From: Vescimonas cirricatena
Lineage (GTDB): Bacteria > Bacillota > Clostridia > Oscillospirales > Oscillospiraceae
Length of the DNA: 64,000 bases
NCBI RefSeq assembly: GCF_020687045.1
Contig: NZ_JAJEPW010000010.1
Coordinates: forward strand, 1-64,000
Direction of reading: 5' to 3'
Under the pieces are notes generated by a model. It was not told the DNA's origin. It was given only the letters and a program-made list of their open reading frames with translations, and searched no databases. Made by a program: the position numbers and the translations under genes. Shown piece by piece: positions 1-7,418 of this stretch; positions within the stretch are counted from its first letter, which is position 1, and the number at the start of each line of letters is the position of its first letter.

Positions 1-40
1 ACGCATGCGTCCGGGCCGCTGTTTTGCTTATAGGGGAAGG

Positions 41-1324
41 TTACTTGACGATCTTGCGGGCCTCGATGTAGTAGCGCTTATCCTGGGCATGGCCCATGGA
101 GAAGGTCTTGCGGGGCAGCACGCCGTCGGCCATGACGGTCTTGAACAGCTGCTCCTTGCCCATGGCGGGCAGCAGGAAGCCCATGTTGCCGGGCTTGGAG
201 CCCAGCTCACGGGTCACGTCGTCGCCGTGGATATAGTCCACCTCGCCGCCGTTGTCCTTGAGGTACTGGTCGATGACGCCCTGGAGGGTGCCCACGGCCA
301 GCTGGACCTTGGGATCGGGGACGGTGATGAAGTGGCTTTCGCCGTTCCAGACGAACTCGATGGTGTGGCCATTGCCCTGGCCCTCGTAGGCGTTGGGATA
401 GGCGGCACGGAAGGCGTTCATGAACTTCTCGTGGTCCACGCCGAACAGCACCCGGTGGATGGGCTCAAACTGCAGGGCGTCGTCGTGGTTGTTCACCACC
501 TCCACCAGGGCGAAGCGGGAGGGCAGGGCCAGGTACTCCTGGGGGGTCTTACCCTTCTTCTGCTCCTCGTAGCAGGCCCTGGCGGTGGCCAGGGAGTGGT
601 TGCCGTCGCCCACGGCGAACAGCAGGGGAGCCACGCCGGAGACACCGTACTTCTTCTGCATGGCCTCGTCGGTGGTGAGGCCCTCCAGGGCGTCGGCCAC
701 GGCGTTGACCTGGCGATCAGTGAGCTTATAGCCGCGGATGTGGCCGCCGTTCTGCATCAGGTCGAAGTCATACAGCTTGTCCATCTCGCCGGAGGCGGCG
801 GTCAGGGGCTCGATGACGGTCTTTTCGGGGTCGTCGATCAGCAGCATCACATGGGGCAGCTCGATGGGGGCGTTGCGGCGCACCCGGGCCCGGGGCGGGA
901 TGCGGTCCAGCACGGTGCCCTCGGTGGCGCGGATCAGGGCGCCGGAGCCGGGGGTGAAGTCGTAGGCGTCCAGGTCCACCATGCCGATGAGGCCGTGACG
1001 GATGCGGCCATCGGACTGCTGGCGCTCGATATACACCAGGGACTCGGGCAGCACCTGGAACACGCCGTCAGCCAGGTACTTATCCATGGAGGCGTTGATG
1101 TCGGCGATGTACTCGTCCACATTGGGGGCCTTCAGGTTGGCCTCCGGCAGAATCAGACGCAGGGTGGACGGGGCGTCGCCCACGGTCTGCTCCACGGCCT
1201 GCCAGTATTCCGGCTCGGACGTGAACTGGTCGCAGGCCACCACGGCCCACTTGCGCATGTCCTGATCCTTGGGCAGCAGGATGTCAGCCGGGTAGAAACC
1301 CAGCTTCTCGAATTTCTTGTTCAT
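41..1324 (-). CDS. DUF1015 family protein
   Basis: A 427-residue soluble protein matching the DUF1015 family in length and in its signature GDGNHSLATA motif (about residue 200). No membrane segment or signal peptide is visible. The function of the family is not settled; it often sits near serine metabolism genes in Clostridia, but no such genes are seen here, so no role is assigned. The start at 1324 was chosen over an in-frame upstream ATG at 1390 because it follows a GAGGAGGAG ribosome site by about 8 bases and because the upstream ATG lies across the promoter -10 region. The gene is monocistronic at this edge of the window and divergent from the DUF378 gene. Confidence 0.85.
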   Translation of the reverse strand: MNKKFEKLGFYPADILLPKDQDMRKWAVVACDQFTSEPEYWQAVEQTVGDAPSTLRLILPEANLKAPNVDEYIADINASMDKYLADGVFQVLPESLVYIERQQSDGRIRHGLIGMVDLDAYDFTPGSGALIRATEGTVLDRIPPRARVRRNAPIELPHVMLLIDDPEKTVIEPLTAASGEMDKLYDFDLMQNGGHIRGYKLTDRQVNAVADALEGLTTDEAMQKKYGVSGVAPLLFAVGDGNHSLATARACYEEQKKGKTPQEYLALPSRFALVEVVNNHDDALQFEPIHRVLFGVDHEKFMNAFRAAYPNAYEGQGNGHTIEFVWNGESHFITVPDPKVQLAVGTLQGVIDQYLKDNGGEVDYIHGDDVTRELGSKPGNMGFLLPAMGKEQLFKTVMADGVLPRKTFSMGHAQDKRYYIEARKIVK

Positions 1325-1381
1325 GAAAAAACTCCTCCTCTTTTGTTCCGAAAGGTTCGGTAGGTTTCGCTCATATGCCCT

Positions 1382-1410
1382 ATTATACATATTCCCGCCC
1401 CGGATTGCAA
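1382..1410 (-). promoter_or_regulatory. sigma-A type promoter of the DUF1015 gene
   Basis: Reading on the minus strand, TTGCAA (1410-1405) is followed after 17 bases by a perfect TATAAT (1387-1382), preceded by TATG as in extended -10 elements. It lies about 60 bases upstream of the chosen start codon. Confidence 0.7.
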
Positions 1411-1459
1411 TCCGAAACGGCAGAAATTAGAAAAATCTTCAGCCTGGCAAAAATTTTTT

Positions 1460-1488
1460 GTATATCCCGGCCCGGGGCGGGCATGATA
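1460..1488 (+). promoter_or_regulatory. Possible forespore (sigma-F/G type) promoter
   Basis: GTATA (1460-1464), a 17-base spacer, then CATGATA (1482-1488) fits the published sigma-G-type pattern GHATR-N17/18-CATDHTA. It lies about 36 bases upstream of the DUF378 start. No good sigma-A hexamer pair is seen in the same place. This is a motif match only. Confidence 0.4.
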
Positions 1489-1523
1489 AGGCATATATTC
1501 CGGGAAAAAGGGAGGGAGTCTCT

Positions 1524-1730
1524 TTGAAGATCATAGACCGCATTGCGCTGATCCTGGTGATCGTGGGCGCGCTGAACTGGGGAAGCGTGGGCTTTTTCGC
1601 CTTCGACTGCGTGGCGTGGCTGTTCGGCGGCCAGCTGGCGGCCGTGAGCCGGGTCATCTATGCCCTGGTGGGGCTGGCGGGCCTGTGGTGCATCACGCTG
1701 CTGTTCCGGGAGCGGGACGGCGAGGAATAA
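1524..1730 (+). CDS. DUF378 family small membrane protein
   Basis: A 68-residue protein with two predicted hydrophobic helices (about residues 6-27 and 37-58) and the family signature ALNWG(S)VG in the first helix, ending in a short charged tail. DUF378 proteins are small two-helix membrane proteins of unknown function. The start is a TTG at 1524 placed 7 bases after GGAGGG; an upstream in-frame start at 1458 has no ribosome site. A sigma-G-like promoter lies just upstream and a hairpin terminator just downstream, so it looks like a single-gene unit, possibly expressed in the forespore, directly before spoIIIA. Confidence 0.8.
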   Translation: MKIIDRIALILVIVGALNWGSVGFFAFDCVAWLFGGQLAAVSRVIYALVGLAGLWCITLLFRERDGEE

Positions 1731-1743
1731 GCGAAAATCTGCG

Positions 1744-1776
1744 AAGGACCTCTGGCGCAATGCCGGGGGTCCTTTT
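1744..1776 (+). terminator. Intrinsic terminator after the DUF378 gene
   Basis: AAGGACC (1744-1750) pairs with GGTCCTT (1768-1774); an inner GGC/GCC extends the stem and T residues follow. It separates the DUF378 gene from the spoIIIA operon. Confidence 0.65.
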
Positions 1777-1780
1777 GCCG

Positions 1781-1809
1781 GTATATCCCGGGACGAGCCT
1801 GCATACATT
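1781..1809 (+). promoter_or_regulatory. Putative sigma-E promoter of the spoIIIA operon
   Basis: GTATATC (1781-1787), 14 bases, then CATACATT (1802-1809). The -10 agrees with the sigma-E pattern CATACAMT at all but one position and the -35 with KMATATT at five of seven. The predicted transcript start is near 1815, just before the AAGGAG ribosome site of spoIIIAA. In Bacillus subtilis spoIIIA is known to be sigma-E dependent, which supports the call. Confidence 0.6.
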
Positions 1810-1838
1810 GGACCATCACACAAGAAGGAGCGTGGAAC

Positions 1839-2765
1839 ATGGACGAGAGCTATGCCATCCGGCGCTATGAGCAGGCGGCGGCGCTGCTGCCGCTGCGGTG
1901 GCAGCAGCAGGCCCGGCAGCTGCCGCCCCGGCAGATGGCCCGGGCGGAGGAGCTGCGCCTGCGGGCGGGAGGCCCCATGACGGTGCTGCTGCCGGAGGGG
2001 GAGATAACGCCGGGACAGGGGGGACAGAGCCCCACCGTGACCCAGACGGACCTGGAGCAGCTGTGCGACGCGGTGACGGATTATTCCCGGTATGCCGCCG
2101 GGGAGACCCTGAGCCGGGGCTATCTCACCGCCCGGGGCGGCTTCCGGGTGGGCGTGTGCGGCACGGCGGTGCTGCGGGAGGGGGTCAACACCAACCTGCG
2201 GGACATCTCGTCGGTGACGGTGCGCATCGGCCGGGAGCAGCCGGGCCTGGGGGACGAGGTGCTGTCTCAGCTGTTCCGGGAGGGGCAGTTTTGCAGCACC
2301 GTGCTGCTGTCTCCCCCGGGGCTGGGGAAAACCACCCTGCTGCGGGATCTGATCCGGGGCCTGTCCGACGGCGTGGGAGGACTGCCGGAGCACCGGGTCT
2401 CCGTGGTGGACGAGCGGGGGGAGATCGCCGTCATGTATCAGGGGGTGCCCCAGATGGCGGTGGGGCGGCACACGGACGTGCTGGACGCCTGCCCCAAGGC
2501 GGTGGGGATCCCCATTCTGCTGCGGGCGGCCAATCCCCAGGTCATCGCCGTGGACGAGATCACCGTCCGGGAGGACATCGCCGCCATGGCGGCGGCGGCC
2601 CACTGCGGGGTGCGGTTTCTGGCCACCATCCACGCCGACGGCCGCCGGGAGCTGGGGCGCAAGCCTCTGTTTTCCCAGCTGCTGAAGGCCAGGGTATTTG
2701 AAAAGGCCGTTACCATCCGCCGGGAGGGGGAGCAGCGGCAGTACATCGTGGAGGAATTGTGGTAG
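1839..2765 (+). CDS. spoIIIAA: Stage III sporulation protein AA, ATPase
   Basis: A 308-residue secretion-type ATPase of the SpoIIIA-SpoIIQ channel that links mother cell and forespore during engulfment. The Walker A loop PPGLGKTTLL is at about residues 159-168 and the Walker B-like VSVVDERGEIA at about 187-197, as in the GspE/VirB11-related SpoIIIAA family. It is the first gene of an eight-gene operon in the usual order AA-AH. The ATG at 1839 follows AAGGAG by about 9 bases. It overlaps spoIIIAB by 7 bases, suggesting coupled translation. It acts on the mother-cell cytoplasmic face of the outer forespore membrane (family knowledge). Confidence 0.95.
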   Translation: MDESYAIRRYEQAAALLPLRWQQQARQLPPRQMARAEELRLRAGGPMTVLLPEGEITPGQGGQSPTVTQTDLEQLCDAVTDYSRYAAGETLSRGYLTARGGFRVGVCGTAVLREGVNTNLRDISSVTVRIGREQPGLGDEVLSQLFREGQFCSTVLLSPPGLGKTTLLRDLIRGLSDGVGGLPEHRVSVVDERGEIAVMYQGVPQMAVGRHTDVLDACPKAVGIPILLRAANPQVIAVDEITVREDIAAMAAAAHCGVRFLATIHADGRRELGRKPLFSQLLKARVFEKAVTIRREGEQRQYIVEELW

Positions 2766-3244
2766 GGAAGCTCCTGGGCGGGGGGCTGGTGTTGCTGGGG
2801 ACGGCCCTGTGGTGCCGGGGCGAGATACAGGCCCGGCGGCGGGAGACGGACCGGGCGGCGGAGCTGGCGGCGGCCCTGGGGGAGATGGCGGCGGAGATCC
2901 GCAGCCTGCGGCGGCCCATGCCCCGGCTGCTGGAGCGGCAGGCCCGGCGGTCCCTGTGCGGCGGGTGCTTTGCCCGGGTGCTTTCGGGCCTGGAAAGGGG
3001 ACAGCCCCTTCAGGACGCCTGGGAGGACGGCTTCCGGGAGCTGACGCCGCCGGAGGCCGCCGGGATCCTCCGGGACACGGAGCTGACCGGCGACGAGGAG
3101 CGGATCGTCTCCGCCCTGACGGCGGCGGTCCACCGGCTGGAGGAGCTGGCGGACCGCCGCCGCCGGGACAGCCGTCAGCGGGAGCGGCTTTTGTGGGCGG
3201 CAGCCCTGTCCGGGGCGGGGCTGTTCATCATCTTACTGATATAG
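2759..3244 (+). CDS. spoIIIAB: Stage III sporulation protein AB
   Basis: A 161-residue protein with an N-terminal hydrophobic segment (about 3-20), a charged helical middle and a hydrophobic C-terminal segment, as expected for SpoIIIAB, which resembles type II secretion GspF. The GTG start at 2759 lies inside the spoIIIAA reading frame, 7 bases before that gene ends, with GTGGAGGAA as ribosome site. Position between AA and AC and normal length make the assignment firm. Confidence 0.93.
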   Translation: MVGKLLGGGLVLLGTALWCRGEIQARRRETDRAAELAAALGEMAAEIRSLRRPMPRLLERQARRSLCGGCFARVLSGLERGQPLQDAWEDGFRELTPPEAAGILRDTELTGDEERIVSALTAAVHRLEELADRRRRDSRQRERLLWAAALSGAGLFIILLI

Positions 3245-3254
3245 AGGACGACAC

Positions 3255-3449
3255 ATGGATGTGGATCTGATTTTCAAAATAGCCGCCGTGGGCATTCTGG
3301 TGGCGGTGCTGAACCAGCTGCTGGTGCGCAGCGGCCGGGAGGAGCAGGCCATGATGACCACCCTGGCGGGGCTGGTGGTGGTCATGATGATGCTGGTGCG
3401 GCAGATCAGCGACCTGTTCCAGCTGGTGAAGTCCCTGTTCGGACTGTAG
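3255..3449 (+). CDS. spoIIIAC: Stage III sporulation protein AC
   Basis: A 64-residue membrane protein with two hydrophobic helices separated by a short polar turn containing RSGREEQA, the usual size and shape of SpoIIIAC. It is a membrane part of the SpoIIIA channel. It lies 10 bases after spoIIIAB and 2 bases before spoIIIAD. Confidence 0.93.
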   Translation: MDVDLIFKIAAVGILVAVLNQLLVRSGREEQAMMTTLAGLVVVMMMLVRQISDLFQLVKSLFGL

Positions 3450-3451
3450 CC

Positions 3452-3838
3452 ATGGAGACGGTGGTGCAGATAGCCGCCGTGTGCCTGGCGGCGGCGATAC
3501 TGGGGGCGGTGCTGCGGCAGCACAGCCCGGAAACGGCGGCGGTGCTGGGACTGGCGGTGTGCGCGGTGGTGGGGGTCCTGCTGCTGCGGGGGCTGGCGGA
3601 GGTGCTGGACATGCTGGAGGAGCTGGCTGCCGCCGGAGGACTGCCGGAGGGGCTGTTCACGCCCCTGGTAAAGACCCTGGGCATCGCCCTGGTGTCCCGG
3701 CTGGGAGGCGAGATATGCCGGGACGCGGGCCAGGGGGCCATGGCGGCGGTGCTGGATACGGCCGGGGCCTTCGGGGCGGTGCTGGTGTCCCTGCCGCTGG
3801 TCCGGGCGGCATGGGAGCTGTTGAGGACGCTGGTATGA
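3452..3838 (+). CDS. spoIIIAD: Stage III sporulation protein AD
   Basis: A 128-residue membrane protein with about three to four hydrophobic helices, matching SpoIIIAD in length and operon position. Its stop codon overlaps the spoIIIAE start (ATGA at 3835-3838), so translation of the two is probably coupled. Confidence 0.92.
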   Translation: METVVQIAAVCLAAAILGAVLRQHSPETAAVLGLAVCAVVGVLLLRGLAEVLDMLEELAAAGGLPEGLFTPLVKTLGIALVSRLGGEICRDAGQGAMAAVLDTAGAFGAVLVSLPLVRAAWELLRTLV

Positions 3839-4899
3839 GGAAGAGTATGGTGATTTTGCTGCTGGCATGGTGGCTGGTGGCGCCGGCCTGGGGGGCGGAG
3901 CTTCCCCGGGAGGTGCGGGACGCCCTGCCGGCTGCGGCGGAGGAGATCACGGAGGAATTGGAGGACCCGGCGTCCCTGTCGGAGGGGCTGTCCCGTCTGT
4001 GGGACCGGGCCTTGGGCTATGTGGAGGAGGCGGTCCGGCAGAGCATCGGCGGCGGGGTGGTGCTGCTGGCGGCGGCGGTGCTGTGCGCCCTGACGGAGGA
4101 GTGCATGGACGCCGCCGGGGGCAAGGTGCACTTTGTGCCCATGGCCGGGGCGCTGGCCATTACCCTGGCGGCGGCGGGCAGCGTGAAAACCATGATGGGC
4201 CTGGGCCAGGAGACGGTGGAGGAGCTGAACACCTTTTCCAAGGCGCTGCTGCCCACCTTGTCCGCCGCCGTGGCCGCCAGCGGGGGCATCGTCTCCGCCA
4301 GCGTCCGGCAGGTGGCTACCATTTTCTTTGTGGACCTGCTGCTGTCGCTGATCCGGGGGCTGCTGCTGCCGCTGGTGTATTTCTATGTGGCCGCGGCGGC
4401 GGCGGACGCCATGCTGCCGGGGCGGCGGCTGGCGGGGATCAGCACCGCCATCCGCAAGGGCACCGTCTGGCTGCTGACCGGGGCGCTGGCACTGTTTACC
4501 CTGTATCTGACGGTGTCCGGCGCGGCGGCGGGCTCCGCCGATACGGTAACGGCCCGGCTGGCCCGCAGCGCCGTGGGGGTGCTGCCGGTGGTGGGCAGCA
4601 TCCTGGCCGACGCGGCGGACAGCGTTCTGGCCGGGGCCGGGGCGGTGAAAAATACCGTGGGCGCGGCGGGACTGCTGGCGGTGCTGGCGGTGTGCCTGCT
4701 GCCGCTGGTGCGGCTGGGGGTGCAATATCTGGTGTATAAGGCGGCGGCGTTTTTGGCGGGCATTTTAGGGGCGGAGCAGCTGACAGGGCTTATCGACGCC
4801 TTAGGCGGGGCCTTTGGCCTGATCTTCGGCATGACCGGGGCCTGCGGCCTGCTGCTGCTGATCTCCATTTCGTCGGCACTGGGGGTGGTTACCGGATGA
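3835..4899 (+). CDS. spoIIIAE: Stage III sporulation protein AE
   Basis: A 354-residue polytopic membrane protein beginning with a signal-like segment (residues 1-19, ending near AWGAE), followed by a periplasm-like acidic region and then some six or more hydrophobic segments. Length and position match SpoIIIAE, the large multispanning component of the SpoIIIA complex. The frame is open well upstream, but the ATG at 3835 is preferred because it gives the ATGA overlap with spoIIIAD and a proper signal segment. It overlaps spoIIIAF by ATGA as well. Confidence 0.93.
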   Translation: MRKSMVILLLAWWLVAPAWGAELPREVRDALPAAAEEITEELEDPASLSEGLSRLWDRALGYVEEAVRQSIGGGVVLLAAAVLCALTEECMDAAGGKVHFVPMAGALAITLAAAGSVKTMMGLGQETVEELNTFSKALLPTLSAAVAASGGIVSASVRQVATIFFVDLLLSLIRGLLLPLVYFYVAAAAADAMLPGRRLAGISTAIRKGTVWLLTGALALFTLYLTVSGAAAGSADTVTARLARSAVGVLPVVGSILADAADSVLAGAGAVKNTVGAAGLLAVLAVCLLPLVRLGVQYLVYKAAAFLAGILGAEQLTGLIDALGGAFGLIFGMTGACGLLLLISISSALGVVTG

Positions 4900-5363
4900 T
4901 GGACGGGATCCGGCAGTGGCTGCTGGGGATCCTGGCGGCGGCCATGGGGCTGAGCCTTCTGTATGCGCTTTTGCCCAAGGGGGCGGTGCGGGCCGCCGCC
5001 AAGGCCACCGGGGGGCTGATCCTGCTGCTGGCGGTGCTGGGTCCGGCGGCGGGGCTGGACCTGTCAGACCTGGCGGTGCGGTATGAGGACCTGAGCCGGG
5101 ACATGGAACAGCAAGCCGAAACCTACCGCCGGGAGGGCCAGGCCCAGCTGGAGCTTGGCATACGGCAGCGGACGGCTGCATATATATCGGAAAAAGCGGC
5201 GCAGCTGGGGCTGAGCTGCCATCCCCGGGTGGAGGTCACCTGGCGCGACGGCGTCCCGTATCCCGGCAGCGTGACGCTGGACATGGCGGAAAACCGGGCC
5301 TTGTCCGCCATCCTGGAGGAGGACCTGGGCATTCCGCCGTCAGAGCAGCACTGGCTGGGGTAA
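4896..5363 (+). CDS. spoIIIAF: Stage III sporulation protein AF
   Basis: A 155-residue protein with two N-terminal hydrophobic helices (about 7-25 and 33-52) followed by a soluble domain, the layout of SpoIIIAF whose C-terminal part resembles ring-forming secretion domains. It overlaps spoIIIAE by four bases and is followed 7 bases later by spoIIIAG. Confidence 0.92.
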   Translation: MMDGIRQWLLGILAAAMGLSLLYALLPKGAVRAAAKATGGLILLLAVLGPAAGLDLSDLAVRYEDLSRDMEQQAETYRREGQAQLELGIRQRTAAYISEKAAQLGLSCHPRVEVTWRDGVPYPGSVTLDMAENRALSAILEEDLGIPPSEQHWLG

Positions 5364-5370
5364 GGAGCGT

Positions 5371-5862
5371 ATGAAAAAGTGGAACATTGGAAATTTATGG
5401 AAGAAGTACAAATATGTGGGCCTGGTGGTGCTGGCGGGGATTCTGCTGATGCTGCTGCCGGGGAAGAAAACCGCCGCCCAGACCCAGGAGGGCGGCGGGA
5501 GCTTTTCCCTGGAGGACACGGAGCGGCGGATGGCGGAGCTGCTGGGCCGGATGGACGGCGTGGGCCGGGTGCAGGTGATGCTGACGCTGAAAAACGGGCC
5601 GGAGCTGGAGCTGGCGGAGGACGCGGACGACACGGACCGGGACGGCGAGCTGCGCCGCCAGCGGGAGCCGGTGACGCTGAACCGGGGCAGCGGGTATCAG
5701 GACGTGGTGGTGACCCGGGAGACGTATCCGGTGTATCTGGGGGCCGTGGTGGTGTGCCAGGGGGCAGGCAGCGGCGGCGTCCGGCTGGCGGTGACGGAGG
5801 CGGTGGCGGCGCTGACGGGCCTTCCCGCCGACCGCATCACGGTGGTGCAATGGGATTCATGA
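5371..5862 (+). CDS. spoIIIAG: Stage III sporulation protein AG
   Basis: A 163-residue single-pass membrane protein (hydrophobic segment about residues 15-31) with an extracytoplasmic domain. In the family this domain forms the large ring of the SpoIIIA channel in the space between the two forespore membranes. The C-terminal ring-building motif is recognisable (AVTEAVAALTGLPADRITV). The ATG at 5371 follows AAGGAG. Confidence 0.92.
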   Translation: MKKWNIGNLWKKYKYVGLVVLAGILLMLLPGKKTAAQTQEGGGSFSLEDTERRMAELLGRMDGVGRVQVMLTLKNGPELELAEDADDTDRDGELRRQREPVTLNRGSGYQDVVVTRETYPVYLGAVVVCQGAGSGGVRLAVTEAVAALTGLPADRITVVQWDS

Positions 5863-5876
5863 CAGGAGGGACGGAT

Positions 5877-6419
5877 ATGAAGAAAAGATGGAAGAAGCCG
5901 GCGGTGGCGGCGGCCGTGCTGCTGCTGGTGTGCGCGGCGGTGTACATGAACTGGCGCTACACTGACAATATCCAGAAAAACGCCGGAAAGACCCTGGGTC
6001 AGACCACTCTGGTCAGCTCCCAGGACGGGGAGAAGGGGCAGGAGCCAACCGCCGCCCCGGCGGAGGACGACTATTTCGCCACGGCCCGGCTCAGCCGCAA
6101 GCAGGCCCGGGACAACGCCATCAGCATGCTCCGGGAGGCGGAGAGTGATGAAAACGCCGAACAGAGCGTCCTCAACGAGGCATCCCAGACCCTGCAGGTG
6201 CTGGCGGCCTATACCGTGGCGGAGTCCCAGATCGAGAGCCTGGTGACGGCCAAGGGCTATGCCGACTGCGTGGTGTTCATGGGAGCCGAAAGCGTCAGCG
6301 TGGTGGTGGCTCCGCCGGAGGGCGGCCTGACTGCCACTGATGCCGCCCGCATCAAGGACATCGTCATCAGCGAGACGGACTATACCGCCGAACAGATCAA
6401 GATCATGGAGGCAAATTAA
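5877..6419 (+). CDS. spoIIIAH: Stage III sporulation protein AH
   Basis: A 180-residue single-pass protein: hydrophobic segment about residues 9-22, an acidic linker (about 45-65), then a YscJ/FliF-like domain ending in a TAEQIKIMEAN helix. SpoIIIAH binds forespore SpoIIQ across the septum and forms a ring (family knowledge). The start at 5877 follows ACAGGAGGG; the open frame extends further upstream but only as the out-of-frame image of spoIIIAG. It is the last gene of the operon. Confidence 0.93.
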   Translation: MKKRWKKPAVAAAVLLLVCAAVYMNWRYTDNIQKNAGKTLGQTTLVSSQDGEKGQEPTAAPAEDDYFATARLSRKQARDNAISMLREAESDENAEQSVLNEASQTLQVLAAYTVAESQIESLVTAKGYADCVVFMGAESVSVVVAPPEGGLTATDAARIKDIVISETDYTAEQIKIMEAN

Positions 6420-6422
6420 CAG

Positions 6423-6451
6423 TTGTATTTCCCGGGGAGAAATGGTATACT
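6423..6451 (+). promoter_or_regulatory. Sigma-A type promoter of the Asp23-nusB unit
   Basis: TTGTAT (6423-6428), a 17-base spacer and TATACT (6446-6451). It starts a new vegetative transcription unit immediately behind the sporulation operon. Confidence 0.75.
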
Positions 6452-6502
6452 ACTCTTATATTGGGACTCTATTGAGAATACAAATGAGGAGTTTTGCAAG
6501 CT

Positions 6503-6862
6503 ATGGCTGATAATAAAGAATACATGACCCATCAGGAGAGCATGGGTACCATCCAGATCTCTGAGGACGTGGTGGCCTCCATCGCCACCTCCGCCTGCCT
6601 GGAGGTGGAGGGCGTGGGCGGCCTGATGAACGCCAACGTCACCGACTATGTCACCGGCAAGAAGATGACCGCCAAGGGCATCCGGGTGGAGATGGACGGC
6701 GAGGGCATCGTGGTGAATCTGTTCATCCTGCTGCGGTACGGCTGCGCCGTGTCCGAGGTGGCACAGAAGGTTCAGAGCAGCGTGTTCGCCGCCCTGGAGG
6801 GCATGACCGGCTTCCAGGTCAACGCGGTGAACGTTCACGTGGGCGGCATCAGCTTCGACTGA
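6503..6862 (+). CDS. Asp23/Gls24 family envelope stress protein
   Basis: A 119-residue Asp23/Gls24 family protein. The family core is clear: GTIQISEDVVASIA near the N-terminus, the ACLEVEGVGGL motif, and a C-terminal VNAVNVHVGGI strand. Such proteins sit at the cell envelope and are linked to cell wall stress; the exact role is unknown. The ATG at 6503 is preferred over a TTG at 6494, which would be only 3 bases after the GAGGA site. It is followed 38 bases later by nusB, the common clostridial order. Confidence 0.9.
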   Translation: MADNKEYMTHQESMGTIQISEDVVASIATSACLEVEGVGGLMNANVTDYVTGKKMTAKGIRVEMDGEGIVVNLFILLRYGCAVSEVAQKVQSSVFAALEGMTGFQVNAVNVHVGGISFD

Positions 6863-6900
6863 GCCGGCCAAATCCAGAGAGAAAAAAGGAATTTACGACT

Positions 6901-7350
6901 ATGACGCGGAATACGGCACGGGAGATCGCCACCCATCTGGCGTATGAGCTGAGCTTTACGGACCTGCCCATCCAGGAATTCCTGGATCAGCAGCTTTCCC
7001 GGGAGAATTTTGCCGCCCGGGCGGAGGAGTGCGGCCTGTATGCCGACACCCCCAACGACAAGCAGGAGAAATACATCCGCCGCCTGGTGTCCGGCGTGGC
7101 CGAGCACGCGGCGGAGCTGGATGCCTACATCGAGCAGTACGCCAAGGGCTGGCGCTTTGAGCGCATCTCCCTGGTGGCCTCCGCCATCATGCGGGTGGCC
7201 ATGTTCGAGATCCTCTATATGCCCGATATCCCCCACGGGGTGGCCATCAGCGAGGCGGTGAACATCGCCAAGGGCTATGAGTCCCCGGAGGTGGTGAAGT
7301 TCATCAACGGCATCTTGGGCAGCTTTCTGCGGGCGGAAGTAAAGGAATGA
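6901..7350 (+). CDS. nusB: Transcription antitermination factor NusB
   Basis: A 149-residue all-helical protein of normal NusB length, with the family C-terminal signature (PHGVAISEAVNIAK followed by FINGILGSF). NusB binds the boxA RNA element with NusE/S10 during rRNA transcription. It lies in the Asp23-nusB-xseA-xseB-ispA order found widely in Clostridia. Confidence 0.95.
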   Translation: MTRNTAREIATHLAYELSFTDLPIQEFLDQQLSRENFAARAEECGLYADTPNDKQEKYIRRLVSGVAEHAAELDAYIEQYAKGWRFERISLVASAIMRVAMFEILYMPDIPHGVAISEAVNIAKGYESPEVVKFINGILGSFLRAEVKE

Positions 7351-7359
7351 CCCACACCA

Positions 7360-7390
7360 GGCAGGGCGCGGCAGCCCTGCCTTGTTTTTG
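7360..7390 (+). terminator. Hairpin with T tract after nusB
   Basis: GGCAGGGC (7360-7367) pairs with GCCCTGCC (7374-7381) over a 6-base loop, then TTGTTTTTG. It could reduce read-through into xseA. No separate xseA promoter was found in the remaining short gap, so it may only attenuate. Confidence 0.55.
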
Positions 7391-7418
7391 ATGCCGTGCG
7401 AAAGGAGGAGAGCCGCCG

